NCBI RefSeq assembly: GCF_009827435.1
Contig: NZ_WTYM01000054.1
Span: 1 to 44,077, forward strand
Source of the DNA: Croceibacterium salegens
GTDB lineage: Bacteria; Pseudomonadota; Alphaproteobacteria; Sphingomonadales; Sphingomonadaceae
Direction of reading: 5' to 3'
DNA length: 44,077 nt
Positions within the stretch are counted from its first letter, which is position 1. Each line of letters opens with the position of its first letter. Below the pieces are notes generated by a model. The model did no database searches. It had not been told where the DNA came from and saw nothing but the letters and a program-made list of their open reading frames with translations. The position numbers and the translations under genes were made by a program. Of this stretch, positions 8,528-16,978 are shown piece after piece.

Positions 8528-10198
8528 TTGGCCAAGCATCAGGCCCCGGCAGATCCTTCAGGTGAAGCAACGTCGCAGCAGCAATCCGAACGGGTAGCCT
8601 GCAACTCGGAATTTACAGACATGCTTGCCGCGTTCGAGGCCTGCGTAAGGGAGCGTCCAGACGGTATTGCCGTCTATTATTTCGACCGATCCTTCACCTA
8701 CGCCGAACTTGAGCAGCAATCGCGCACGGCGGCACACTGGCTCATCGATGCTGGAGTCAAACGCGGCGACCGGGTCAGCATCGTATTGCAGAACATGCCC
8801 CAGTTCGTTGTCATGACGATTGCAGCATGGCGAATTGGCGCCATCCCCGTCCCTGGCAACCCGATGTACAAGGGGGCCGAGATGGCCCGGATCTTTGCCG
8901 ATTGCGAACCATCCGTCGTGCTGTGTCTCGACACCTGCCACTCAGAAATGGCCGCAGCCCTCGACATTGCAGAAGTTCCGGCCTGTCTGCTTGTTACGTC
9001 GTCGCGCGCATACCAGTCTCGCAACGACGAACGGGTGATACCGGCGCAAATCCAGATCAACGAAGCCGTGTGGTTCGAAGATGTCCTCGCAATACCCAAC
9101 TCGAAACCGCTCCCCGAGATCGCCTACGAACCTGCCGATCTGGGCCTGATCCTCTACACCTCCGGCACGACTGGCGTTCCCAAGGGAGCCATGATTACCC
9201 ACCACAACCTTGCCTTCAATGGGGAGGCGCTGGACACCTATTGTCATCTCGATGCAGGCAGCCGAATCCTCGCTCTAGCCCCGCTCTTCCACATCACGGG
9301 AATGTCCTGCCATTTTGCCGCCAGCTTGTGCGCCCGCGCTGCAATGATCCTGCAATACCGGGTCGAGCCATCGTTGCTGCTCGACACCATCAAGGAGCAC
9401 CGGCCGACCTATACCATTGGGGCAATTACCGCTTTCAACGCCCTCATGAACGTACCTGGCATCATGCCGGAAGACGTGTCCTCGTTCGACAGGGTCTATT
9501 CCGGCGGGGCGCCGATTCCTCCGAGCCTGCTAAAGGCAATCAAGGACAAGCTGCATATCTCCATCCATTCCGCTTACGGCATGACCGAATCCACAGCGCA
9601 TACCCACATCTCACCATTCGGTGCTGACATTCCCGTCGATCCGACGTCGGGCGCCTTGTCGATCGGCAAGGTGATGCCCTGCACTGCAGCGCGAGTCATC
9701 GGCGATGACGGATTGGAACTTCCATGTGGTGAGGTTGGCGAGTTGCTGCTCAAAGGACCACAAGTCATGGCCGGCTACTGGCGTCGACCCGATGAGACGG
9801 CCTCAGCCCTTCAGGACGGATGGATGCATACAGGCGATGTGGCCTTCGTTGATGCGGACGGCTGGTACTACCTCGTCGACCGGATCAAGGATGTCATTAT
9901 CGCCAGCGGATTCAAGGTCTGGCCGCGCGAAGTGGAGGACGTTCTCTACGAACACCCAGCCGTTCGCGAGGCGGCTGTCGTCGGCGCACCGGATGCCTAT
10001 CGTGGCGAGACGGTTAGGGCATTTGTTTCGTTAGTTCCCGGCACCACAGTTGAACCACAAGACCTGGTGAACCACTGTCGCGATCGGTTGGCCGCATACA
10101 AGGCTCCAAGCTGCGTCGAGATCAGAGGCGAACTTCCCAAGACCGTCACAGGAAAGATTCAACGACTGGCGCTACGCCAGGAATTCGCGGGCAATTGA
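8528..10198 (+). CDS. Acyl-CoA synthetase / AMP-dependent ligase
   Basis: ANL-superfamily CoA ligase of about 556 residues. Present are the P-loop LYTSGTTGVPKGA, SAYGMTES (A5), HTGDVAFVDADGWYYLVDRIKD (A7/A8 with the hinge Asp), SGFKVWPREVEDVLYEHPAV, and the catalytic lysine region PKTVTGKIQR near the C-terminus. The family activates carboxylic acids (fatty, aryl or alkanoic) to CoA thioesters in the cytosol. The frame is open from 8360. TTG 8528 is chosen because GGAGAGAG ends a few bases upstream and because it lies past operator A; ATGs at 8459 and 8495 lack ribosome sites. This is probably the entry step for the block. Confidence 0.9.
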   Translation: MAKHQAPADPSGEATSQQQSERVACNSEFTDMLAAFEACVRERPDGIAVYYFDRSFTYAELEQQSRTAAHWLIDAGVKRGDRVSIVLQNMPQFVVMTIAAWRIGAIPVPGNPMYKGAEMARIFADCEPSVVLCLDTCHSEMAAALDIAEVPACLLVTSSRAYQSRNDERVIPAQIQINEAVWFEDVLAIPNSKPLPEIAYEPADLGLILYTSGTTGVPKGAMITHHNLAFNGEALDTYCHLDAGSRILALAPLFHITGMSCHFAASLCARAAMILQYRVEPSLLLDTIKEHRPTYTIGAITAFNALMNVPGIMPEDVSSFDRVYSGGAPIPPSLLKAIKDKLHISIHSAYGMTESTAHTHISPFGADIPVDPTSGALSIGKVMPCTAARVIGDDGLELPCGEVGELLLKGPQVMAGYWRRPDETASALQDGWMHTGDVAFVDADGWYYLVDRIKDVIIASGFKVWPREVEDVLYEHPAVREAAVVGAPDAYRGETVRAFVSLVPGTTVEPQDLVNHCRDRLAAYKAPSCVEIRGELPKTVTGKIQRLALRQEFAGN

Positions 10199-10210
10199 CA
10201 ACCACTCATT

Positions 10211-10232
10211 CGTCATGCCAAATGGTATGACG
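10211..10232. promoter_or_regulatory. Putative GntR1 operator B
   Basis: CGTCATGCC-N4-GGTATGACG, two 9-bp arms with one mismatch, ending 17 bases before the TTG start of the second acyl-CoA dehydrogenase. A further half-site, GGTATGAC, follows at 10240-10247. A TTGACA at 10194-10199, over the ligase stop, could be a -35 box. Confidence 0.6.
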
Positions 10233-10249
10233 ATTTTGGGGTATGACCA

Positions 10250-12061
10250 TTGCTGATTGACCTTCGTGATATCCGCTTTCTGTTTCGCTGGCTTGAACTG
10301 GACCAGCTCCTTGAGCGTCCGGAATTCTCCGGACACACGATGGACGATGTCGAGGCTATACTGGATCTGGCCGAACGGATAAGCGAGCGCGAGCTCGCGT
10401 CACATCTGCGCGCGGCAGATACCATGGAACCGAGTCTTCGCGCGGACGGTAGTGTTGCCGTATTGCCCGAAGTAGGCGCTGCCGTCCGGTTAATGGCGGA
10501 AGCCGGGATGTTCAGCACCGTATTTCCATCCGAGCATGGTGGTTTGCAACTGCCCCATCTGGTTCATGCTGCTGCGCTTGGCATTCTGATGAGCGGCAAT
10601 CTGTCGACCGCCTCCTTCCCGTTGCTTACGGTCGGCAATGCGCGCCTCCTGACGACCTACGGCAGCCCCGCACAGATTGAGGCTTTCGCCCTGCCCCAGA
10701 TTGCCGGTGAGTCGATGGGCACCATGTGCTTGTCGGAACCGCATGCGGGTTCGTCGCTCGGCGACATCCGCACGCGGGCAATTCTCGAAGGCCAGGATGA
10801 ATTGGGAGCTCGCTACCGGATCACCGGCAACAAGATGTGGATCTCGGGCGGAGATCAGGACTTCTCGGACAACATTGTTCACCTGGTCCTGGCCAAGACG
10901 CTCGCCGACGATGGTCAACCACTTCCGGGATCCCGAGGCATCTCGCTATTCGTCGTTCCCAAAATCTTGCCTGGGGGTGAGCGCAACGATGTCGCGGTAG
11001 CCGGGCTGAACCACAAGATGGGCTATCGCGGCTTGCCCAATTGCGCGCTGAATTTCGGCGAAGGCCAGCAGCAGCCTGCAGGTTCGGCAGGTGCGGTCGG
11101 CTGGTTGGTCGGAGAGATCGGTCAAGGGCTACCGCAAATGTTCCAGATGATGAACGAAGCGCGCACGTCGGTTGGCTTGGCAGGAGCAATGTTGGCTTGT
11201 CGCGGCTACCAGATGTCGCTCGAATATGCTCGCGAGCGAAAGCAGGGACGGACCGTCGGCATAGCGAGCGAAGACCAGGTGCCGATTATCGAACATGCCG
11301 ACGTCAGGCGCATGTTGCTGGCGCAGAAAGCGATATCGCAGGGTGCGCTCGCGCTCGTCCTGTTCTCCGCACGATTGCTTGACGAGGAGAAGACCGCACC
11401 ATCGCTCGCTGAAAGGAAGAAGGCCGCAGCATTGCTGGCCTTGCTAACGCCAGCAACCAAGTCATGGCCAGCTGAGCAGGCGCAGGTTTCGCTTGACCAC
11501 GCACTCCAGATCCATGGCGGCTCCGGCTATACGCGGGATTTCGAGATCGAGCTGCTTTATCGCGACAACCGTCTCAACCCGATTCACGAAGGCACGACTG
11601 GCATCCAGGGGATTGACCTTGTCGGTCGCAAGATCCGCCGTGAGGACGGTGAAACCTTCCGCGTTCTCGCCACAGATATTCGCACAACCTTGGGTGATGT
11701 CCCGCCTGGTTCGCCTTTCGAAGCAGTGGCCAGCGCACTTCACACCGCGCTTGGCGCAGTTGAAGCTGCCGTAGAAGTCCTGCTTGCCGAAACGGATGAA
11801 AAGCGCGCCCTCGCACATGCGACACCGTTCCTGTTCGCCTTTGGCCATCTCGTAGTGGGCTGGCTGTGGCTCGATCAGGCACTGGCTGCCGAAGCTTCGT
11901 TGTGCGATCCGACTGCAGAAGCTGACTTGCTATTTGTCAGGGGGCGCATGCACGCCTGCCGCTATTTTGCAGAAGTCGAACTGCCGAGAGTGGACATATG
12001 GCTCGAGCCGCTCATCAAGGGCTCCAGTCTGGTGCTCGACATGTCGCCTGAAGAATTCTGA
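10250..12061 (+). CDS. Acyl-CoA dehydrogenase, long DmdC-like class
   Basis: 603-residue acyl-CoA dehydrogenase of the long class that includes 3-methylmercaptopropionyl-CoA dehydrogenase (DmdC). LIDLRDIRFLF at the N-terminus matches the class-specific leader. MCLSEPHAGSSLGDIRT (flavin-contacting), HKMGYRGLPNCALNFGE, QIHGGSGYTRDFEIELLYRDNRLNPIHEGTTGIQ (split here only by context) and an extra C-terminal helical domain of about 130 residues follow. A stop at 10244 forces the start to TTG 10250. The large class acts on many substrates, so DmdC activity itself is not claimed. Electrons would go to EtfAB. Confidence 0.9.
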   Translation: MLIDLRDIRFLFRWLELDQLLERPEFSGHTMDDVEAILDLAERISERELASHLRAADTMEPSLRADGSVAVLPEVGAAVRLMAEAGMFSTVFPSEHGGLQLPHLVHAAALGILMSGNLSTASFPLLTVGNARLLTTYGSPAQIEAFALPQIAGESMGTMCLSEPHAGSSLGDIRTRAILEGQDELGARYRITGNKMWISGGDQDFSDNIVHLVLAKTLADDGQPLPGSRGISLFVVPKILPGGERNDVAVAGLNHKMGYRGLPNCALNFGEGQQQPAGSAGAVGWLVGEIGQGLPQMFQMMNEARTSVGLAGAMLACRGYQMSLEYARERKQGRTVGIASEDQVPIIEHADVRRMLLAQKAISQGALALVLFSARLLDEEKTAPSLAERKKAAALLALLTPATKSWPAEQAQVSLDHALQIHGGSGYTRDFEIELLYRDNRLNPIHEGTTGIQGIDLVGRKIRREDGETFRVLATDIRTTLGDVPPGSPFEAVASALHTALGAVEAAVEVLLAETDEKRALAHATPFLFAFGHLVVGWLWLDQALAAEASLCDPTAEADLLFVRGRMHACRYFAEVELPRVDIWLEPLIKGSSLVLDMSPEEF

Positions 12062-12069
12062 ACGGAGAA

Positions 12070-12915
12070 ATGATGTCACTCGCCGGAAGAACGCTGTTCA
12101 TCACCGGGGGGAGCCGCGGGATCGGCCTCGCCATAGCCCTTCGCGCTGCCCGAGATGGAGCCAACGTCGTCATCGCCGCCAAGACGGCAGAGCCTCACCC
12201 GAAACTAGAGGGTACGATCTATTCGGCAGCGCAGGCGATTGAGGAGGCGGGCGGCAATGCGCTCCCGCTGTTGCTCGATGTGCGCGATGGTGATGCAGTG
12301 GAGACTGCCGTCAATGAGGCGGCAAGGCACTTTGGCGGAATCGACATCTGCGTAAACAATGCTTCCGCCATCAATCTTTCCAAGAGTGAAGACATCGAGG
12401 CAAAGCGGTTCGACCTGATCCAGCAGATAAACATGCGTGGGACCTTCCTGGTGTCACGCGCTTGTGTTCCGCACCTGCGCCAATCGACCAATGCGCACGT
12501 CCTCAACCTGTCGCCGCCGCTCACGATGCGAGCGGACTGGTTTGCGCAGCACCTGCCCTACACCTTGTCGAAATACGGCATGTCAATGGTAGCCTATGGC
12601 ATGGCGGCGGAATTTGCCGCTGACGGGATCGCATTCAACGGCCTGTGGCCACGCACCACCATTGCCACTGCGGCAGTAGAACATGCGCTCGGCGGAGAGG
12701 AACTCATGCGTCGATCGCGCCGCCCGGAGATCATGGCCGATGCGGCCTATGCAATTTTTCAAAGGGATGCCCGCACGTTCACTGGCAACTTTGTGCTCGA
12801 TGAAGACGTGCTGCGCGAAGAAGGCGTAACGGATTTCTCAGCTTATCGCTACGATCCGGAATCTGCGCTTGAGATCGACATTTTCGTCGCTCCCGAAGAG
12901 CCGTTACCCACCTGA
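12070..12915 (+). CDS. SDR-family oxidoreductase, HSDL2-like
   Basis: 281-residue SDR resembling the dehydrogenase part of hydroxysteroid dehydrogenase-like 2. It has TGGSRGIG at the cofactor site, AAKTAEPHPKLEGTIYSAA after beta 2 (the characteristic HSDL2 insertion), VNNAS, NLSPPL with the catalytic Ser, and YTLSKYGM with Tyr/Lys. The WPRTTIATAAV segment replaces the usual PG motif, also typical of this class. The start is ATG 12070 with GGAG just upstream; ATG 12073 is equivalent. It follows the dehydrogenase by eight bases and is probably in the same transcript. It ends convergent with the MDR gene. Confidence 0.88.
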   Translation: MMSLAGRTLFITGGSRGIGLAIALRAARDGANVVIAAKTAEPHPKLEGTIYSAAQAIEEAGGNALPLLLDVRDGDAVETAVNEAARHFGGIDICVNNASAINLSKSEDIEAKRFDLIQQINMRGTFLVSRACVPHLRQSTNAHVLNLSPPLTMRADWFAQHLPYTLSKYGMSMVAYGMAAEFAADGIAFNGLWPRTTIATAAVEHALGGEELMRRSRRPEIMADAAYAIFQRDARTFTGNFVLDEDVLREEGVTDFSAYRYDPESALEIDIFVAPEEPLPT

Positions 12916-12924
12916 CAAGTAAGT

Positions 12925-13944
12925 TCAAGGCCGCACAACGAGCTTGCCCACGGCAGTGCGGTTCTTCAGCGCAGCAATTGCCAGGCCGCCGCGCTCCAGT
13001 GGGAAAATCGTGGGTGCCGGAGGGGCGATCTGTCCGTCACCAAGGAGCTGCAAGAGTTCGCGCAACATGGCTTTCGATCCATCGGGATCGGCTTTCATGG
13101 CAGCACCCCAGAAGACTCCCACCAAAGCGCATTGCTTGAGCAAAACAAGATTCAATGGGACCCGTGGTATCCCACCCGCGAAGCCCACCACCAGGTAACG
13201 CCCGCCCTGGCGCATCCGTCTGATCAGAGGTTCTGCGTACATGCCGCCAACAGGATCGTAGGCGACATCCACTCCATCGGGACATTGGGTCGCAAACAGC
13301 CTGGCAAGTACAGCTTGGTCTTCGACGTTCGTAGGATACTCGAACACGACATCGGCGCCCGCCTTGCGGGCGATACCGGCCTTGGCCGAACTTGAGACGC
13401 CCGCCACAACCCGCGCACCCAGCATCTTTCCCAGTTCGACGGCAGCCAAGCCGACGCCACCCCCGGCGCCGAGGACGAAAAGTGTCTCCCCGGCCCGCAG
13501 CGCCGCCCTGTCCCGAAGCGCGTGATAGCTCGTGCCGTACGTGAGCAACGAGGCAGCCGCAGTTTCGAAGGCAACATTGGCTGGCAATTCAATCAGTGCG
13601 GAAGCGTCCGCGACCACAAAGTCTGCCAGTCCGCCGTGGTCTACTTGCAAGACCACGCGCATTCCCAAGCTCCAGCCGACCACGCCGTCACCCACGGCAT
13701 CGATCGTTCCCGCAATCTCGATCCCCGGTGCAAAAGGTCTTTCGATCGTGAACTGGTAGCGGTCCTCGATCATCAGGACGTCCGGATAGTTGATCCCGCA
13801 GGCGGCAACCGTGACCCTTACCTGGCCTGCCTCCGGATCCGGCACCGGGGCTGTGACCAGCGAAAGGCTGGACGCATCGCCCGGCACGAGGCTAGCCAGA
13901 AGGCGCATGATGGAAGGCGAACGATTCGGCGTCATTTCGGTCAA
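12925..13944 (-). CDS. Zinc-free MDR oxidoreductase, NADPH:quinone reductase type
   Basis: Medium-chain dehydrogenase/reductase of about 339 residues without the structural or catalytic zinc cysteines. The catalytic domain contains AACGINYPDVLMIE and the cofactor domain LGAGGGVGLAAVELGK (about residue 155). The TTG at 13944 is six bases past AGGTGAGAG; ATG 13935 is an alternative. It lies 40 bases downstream of a second MDR gene on the same strand, probably in one operon. Members reduce quinones or alpha,beta-unsaturated carbonyl and enoyl-CoA substrates; the actual substrate is unknown. Confidence 0.88.
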   Translation of the reverse strand: MTEMTPNRSPSIMRLLASLVPGDASSLSLVTAPVPDPEAGQVRVTVAACGINYPDVLMIEDRYQFTIERPFAPGIEIAGTIDAVGDGVVGWSLGMRVVLQVDHGGLADFVVADASALIELPANVAFETAAASLLTYGTSYHALRDRAALRAGETLFVLGAGGGVGLAAVELGKMLGARVVAGVSSSAKAGIARKAGADVVFEYPTNVEDQAVLARLFATQCPDGVDVAYDPVGGMYAEPLIRRMRQGGRYLVVGFAGGIPRVPLNLVLLKQCALVGVFWGAAMKADPDGSKAMLRELLQLLGDGQIAPPAPTIFPLERGGLAIAALKNRTAVGKLVVRP

Positions 13945-13984
13945 TTGATACTCTCACCTGGCAGGGTACGTGACGTGGACAACG

Positions 13985-14962
13985 TCAAGGAATGAGGATC
14001 ACCGATCCGGTGGTAGCGCGAGCCTCGATGTCGCGGTGGGCGCTTGCCACGTCGTCGAGAGCGTACTTGTGATTGATCGAGATGGAGATCTTGCCAGTCA
14101 CGACCAGATCGAACATTTCGGCAACCAGCGATGCCCGCTCGTCAGGATCAGCGAGATAGTCGAACAGCGATGGACGCGTCATGTAAAGGGACCCCCTCAT
14201 GGCGAGCGCCGGCGGGCTGATATCGGGAGCCGGCCCGGAAGCAGCACCAAAGATGACCAGCAATCCTCGCCGCCGCAGGGCATTGAGCGAACCTTCCACG
14301 GTATCCTTGCCGATACTGTCGTAGGCCACGGCGACCCCGGCACCACCTGTCAATTCCTTCACTCGTGCGGCGATATCGTCCCGTCCGTTGACCAGGACGT
14401 GGTCACAGCCAGCCCCAAGTGCTGTCGCGATCTTTCCCTCGCTCCCGACGGTGCCGATGACCTTCAAGCCGATGGCCTTGGCCCATTGCACCGCGATTTG
14501 ACCCACACCCCCCGCTGCCGCGTGGAACAGAATCGGATCACCTTCGGACAGGAAAGGCCAGATACGCCGGATAAGGTAACCAGCCGTCAGCCCGGCCGAC
14601 ATCATCCCTGCTGCCGTTTCCACGTCGATCGATGGCGGCAACTTCGAAAGCAGGGCGGCTGGCACAATCCGCTCGCTTGCATAAGATCCATTCGGACTAC
14701 CACCGTAGGCAACGCGATCGCCGGGAGCGAAGACCGCTACTCCCTCCCCCACGGCCTCGACAATTCCTGCCGCTTCCGAGCCCAAGCTGCTCGGCAAGGG
14801 AGCAGGAATACCTCCCTTGCGCAATGTGATATCAACGAAATTGACGCCGATCGCTTGTTGCCGAACAAGGACCTCTCCAGCAGCAGGGGCAGGCATCACG
14901 ATGTCCTCCAGCTTGAGAACATCGGGCCCACCGGTTTTGTAAAACCGAACGATCTTCGCCAT
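13985..14962 (-). CDS. Quinone oxidoreductase (MDR family, QOR type)
   Basis: About 325 residues. The MAKIVRFYKTGGPDVLKLED start, GVNFVDITLRKGG and HAAAGGVGQIAVQWAKAIG (cofactor loop) are typical of QOR/zeta-crystallin. No zinc ligands are present. ATG 14962 matches the family N-terminus; the frame extends nine codons upstream. It is paired with the MDR gene downstream. The TetR gene 181 bases upstream on the same strand is a candidate regulator. Confidence 0.92.
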   Translation of the reverse strand: MAKIVRFYKTGGPDVLKLEDIVMPAPAAGEVLVRQQAIGVNFVDITLRKGGIPAPLPSSLGSEAAGIVEAVGEGVAVFAPGDRVAYGGSPNGSYASERIVPAALLSKLPPSIDVETAAGMMSAGLTAGYLIRRIWPFLSEGDPILFHAAAGGVGQIAVQWAKAIGLKVIGTVGSEGKIATALGAGCDHVLVNGRDDIAARVKELTGGAGVAVAYDSIGKDTVEGSLNALRRRGLLVIFGAASGPAPDISPPALAMRGSLYMTRPSLFDYLADPDERASLVAEMFDLVVTGKISISINHKYALDDVASAHRDIEARATTGSVILIP

Positions 14963-15143
14963 GAGAAGCCCCACAAAGCGTGCTGGCAAGCACTAGACAC
15001 CCACGACAAGCGGGAACGCCATATGGTGACACTTTTCTTTAAGTCCATCAAGAAAATCGAAATGGCAATAGCAGACGAGCATCGACGGGTTTAACATCAA
15101 AGTTCGCATGTGCGCTTTGGCCATCCCACAGCACCCGCGACGT

Positions 15144-15821
15144 TTAGCCCAGGTCGGGATCGCCACCTATCCCTTGCCGCAGTCCAGCCAGCATCGCATT
15201 GAGGCTAAACTCGAAGCGCGCCTCGTATGGCTCTGACATTGCCAGTGCAAACGCATAGGAAAAACGCGGGGCCAGTTCCTTGAAATCACCGCTCGGCACT
15301 GCCTGCGGTCCGGCCAATCGCTCTGGATTGCGGCCCTGCTCTTCGCGGCTTGCCCAGGCATAAACGAATTCGTGCACTGCCAGATTGGCCCACAATGCTT
15401 TCAGCGGTTCGAAACCCTCACGCTCGGCCATGACCTGCGCGACCTCCCATTGTTCGATCAACGGCGGCGCATTCGATAGCGGCCGGTTCATCAGAATGGT
15501 CGCCAGTCCCGGCGTTCGCCGATATTGTTCCAGCAGCACGCGGGCGCGGCTTCGCCACCACTGCTCCCAGCTGCAATCCTCGATCATGGCCTTGGGGTCA
15601 GCCTGTTCGAGCACTTCCGCCGCGAGATGCAAGAGTTCGTCGCGATCCTTGACGTGGTTGTACAGGGTCTGAAGCGAGACGTTCAGGCGCTGGGCGATTT
15701 CTCCAAGCCTCAGATTCGTGAAGCCCATCTCGGACGCAACTTCGGCAAGCTTCTCCCTTGTAATCTTCTGCGGTCGACCGCGACGCGCCTTTGGTGAAGT
15801 CAACCTAATACTCCCATGCAT
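15144..15821 (-). CDS. TetR-family transcriptional regulator
   Basis: 225 residues. The N-terminal helix-turn-helix (about residues 20-65) has LRLGEIAQRLNVSLQTLYNHVKDRDEL split over helices 2-3, preceded by a basic KARRGRPQK arm. The C-terminal ligand domain is not assignable. The start is uncertain: ATG 15821 has no clear ribosome site, while TTG 15803 has GGGAG seven bases upstream. It is divergent from the epimerase-like gene at 16074; the shared motif at 15874-15893 lies between them. It may control both directions and, through the same motif, the orphan binding protein at 2880. Confidence 0.9.
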   Translation of the reverse strand: MHGSIRLTSPKARRGRPQKITREKLAEVASEMGFTNLRLGEIAQRLNVSLQTLYNHVKDRDELLHLAAEVLEQADPKAMIEDCSWEQWWRSRARVLLEQYRRTPGLATILMNRPLSNAPPLIEQWEVAQVMAEREGFEPLKALWANLAVHEFVYAWASREEQGRNPERLAGPQAVPSGDFKELAPRFSYAFALAMSEPYEARFEFSLNAMLAGLRQGIGGDPDLG

Positions 15822-15873
15822 TCAAGGACGAGCTCTCCGTACGCAGCGCTCACCACAGGGTCATAAACTTAAT

Positions 15874-15893
15874 TTGACTGCATTACAAAAAAT
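15874..15893 (+). promoter_or_regulatory. Motif shared with the binding-protein promoter
   Basis: TTGACT followed by GCATTACAAAAAAT in the 252-bp divergent region between tetR and the epimerase-like gene. It matches 2911-2933 (minus strand) except for one extra T. No good -10 box follows at the expected distance, so an operator role is as likely as a -35 role. Confidence 0.4.
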
Positions 15894-16073
15894 AGCCATC
15901 GTACCCAGATCAAGGAGGACTCAGGCTGTTCAACGCAATCGGTTGCTAGTCACGAAACCACAGTTGTCTGCGGATGGTCAACCAGCCGCCAGGCGTGGCA
16001 CGCTCTCAGGGATCGACATTGGCGACAGTCCAGACCGACAGATCAGCCGAAACTGCAAACAGGAGCAAGGTAG

Positions 16074-16823
16074 ATGAGGATCGCACTGGTTGGGGCGACC
16101 GGCTTCATAGGTTCAAAGGTGCTCACGGAGGCATCCCGACGGAAACACACAGTAACCGCCATTACCCGCAACTCCGACAATGTCCCGCGACTGCCAGGTG
16201 TGACCGCTTGCCAGGCCGACATCCAGTCGCGTTCGCAAGCCGTGAGTGCGTTCAAGGATCACGATATTGTGGTCAGTTGCTTCAACGCGGGGCACCATCC
16301 CTCCCCCGGGCAAAACGTATACAAGGACACGATCAACGGCGTGGTCAACATAATCAAGGCAACCAAGGCTGCTGGAGTGAATCGGCTCCTGTTCGTGGGC
16401 GGCGCCGGCGCCTTGTACATCGAGCCGGGCGTGCAGTTGATCGACATCTTCCCGGGCATTGGCGATGGCGAAGTCAGCGGACACGAATGGCCGGAAGATC
16501 TTTCGAGCATGATGCCGCCTGAATTCGCGCTCTGGGACGAGATCATGCCTGACGAAACCAGGCATGAGCACATCCAGCCTTTGGTCCACGCGCTGATGTT
16601 TTTCGAACATGACCGCACTTACGACTGGTCATTCTTTTCGCCGCCCGCAGGTCTCCATCCCGGAGCACCGCGGGGAAGCTATCAAGTCGGCACCAATCAG
16701 GTGCCGATGGATGGTTCCAGTTATGCCGGATTATCTCTGGACGACGCTGCATTGGCCATCGTCGATGAAGTCGAGGCCAAAGCCCACAACCATGAGCACT
16801 GGACGGCTTTCCTGTCGTCCTGA
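16074..16823 (+). CDS. NAD(P)-binding epimerase/NmrA-like protein
   Basis: 249 residues with an N-terminal GATGFIG nucleotide-binding loop directly after MRIALV, the arrangement of atypical SDRs that bind NAD(P)H (NmrA/UDP-sugar epimerase-like). LLFVGGAGALYI occupies the position of the active-site strand. The typical YxxxK is not evident, so it may be a reductase of another kind or a redox sensor. ATG 16074 follows AGGAGCAAGGTAG. It is transcribed alone, divergent from the TetR gene. Confidence 0.8.
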   Translation: MRIALVGATGFIGSKVLTEASRRKHTVTAITRNSDNVPRLPGVTACQADIQSRSQAVSAFKDHDIVVSCFNAGHHPSPGQNVYKDTINGVVNIIKATKAAGVNRLLFVGGAGALYIEPGVQLIDIFPGIGDGEVSGHEWPEDLSSMMPPEFALWDEIMPDETRHEHIQPLVHALMFFEHDRTYDWSFFSPPAGLHPGAPRGSYQVGTNQVPMDGSSYAGLSLDDAALAIVDEVEAKAHNHEHWTAFLSS

Positions 16824-16898
16824 CCCAAGTTCTGCTGGTGGTTGAAGGAGTCGGTGATCTCGCATGTTAATGTGGCGCTGACACAACCCCTACGTCGC

Positions 16899-16934
16899 TT
16901 GATATTTTTTTAATGCTATCTAAAAATATATCAG
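16899..16934. promoter_or_regulatory. 36-bp AT-rich inverted repeat containing a TATATCA site
   Basis: Arms 16899-16912 (TTGATATTTTTTTA) and 16921-16934 (TAAAAATATATCAG) pair at 12 of 14 positions around an eight-base spacer, 44 bases before the cupin start. The right arm contains ATATATCA, a variant of the TGATATATCA element found elsewhere in the window. Confidence 0.55.
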
Positions 16935-16978
16935 TTCGGTGCTGACATCGCCGCCACACCTTTCAAGAGGAGCCTAGC

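Noticed and set aside
15017-15028. CGCCATATGGTG near-palindrome upstream of the quinone oxidoreductase
   Set aside because: Single copy, short, one mismatch pair; no repeat elsewhere in the window.
13970-15094. 374-codon plus-strand frame
   Set aside because: It is the complement of the quinone oxidoreductase gene, with no recognisable domain and arginine-rich, shadow-like composition.
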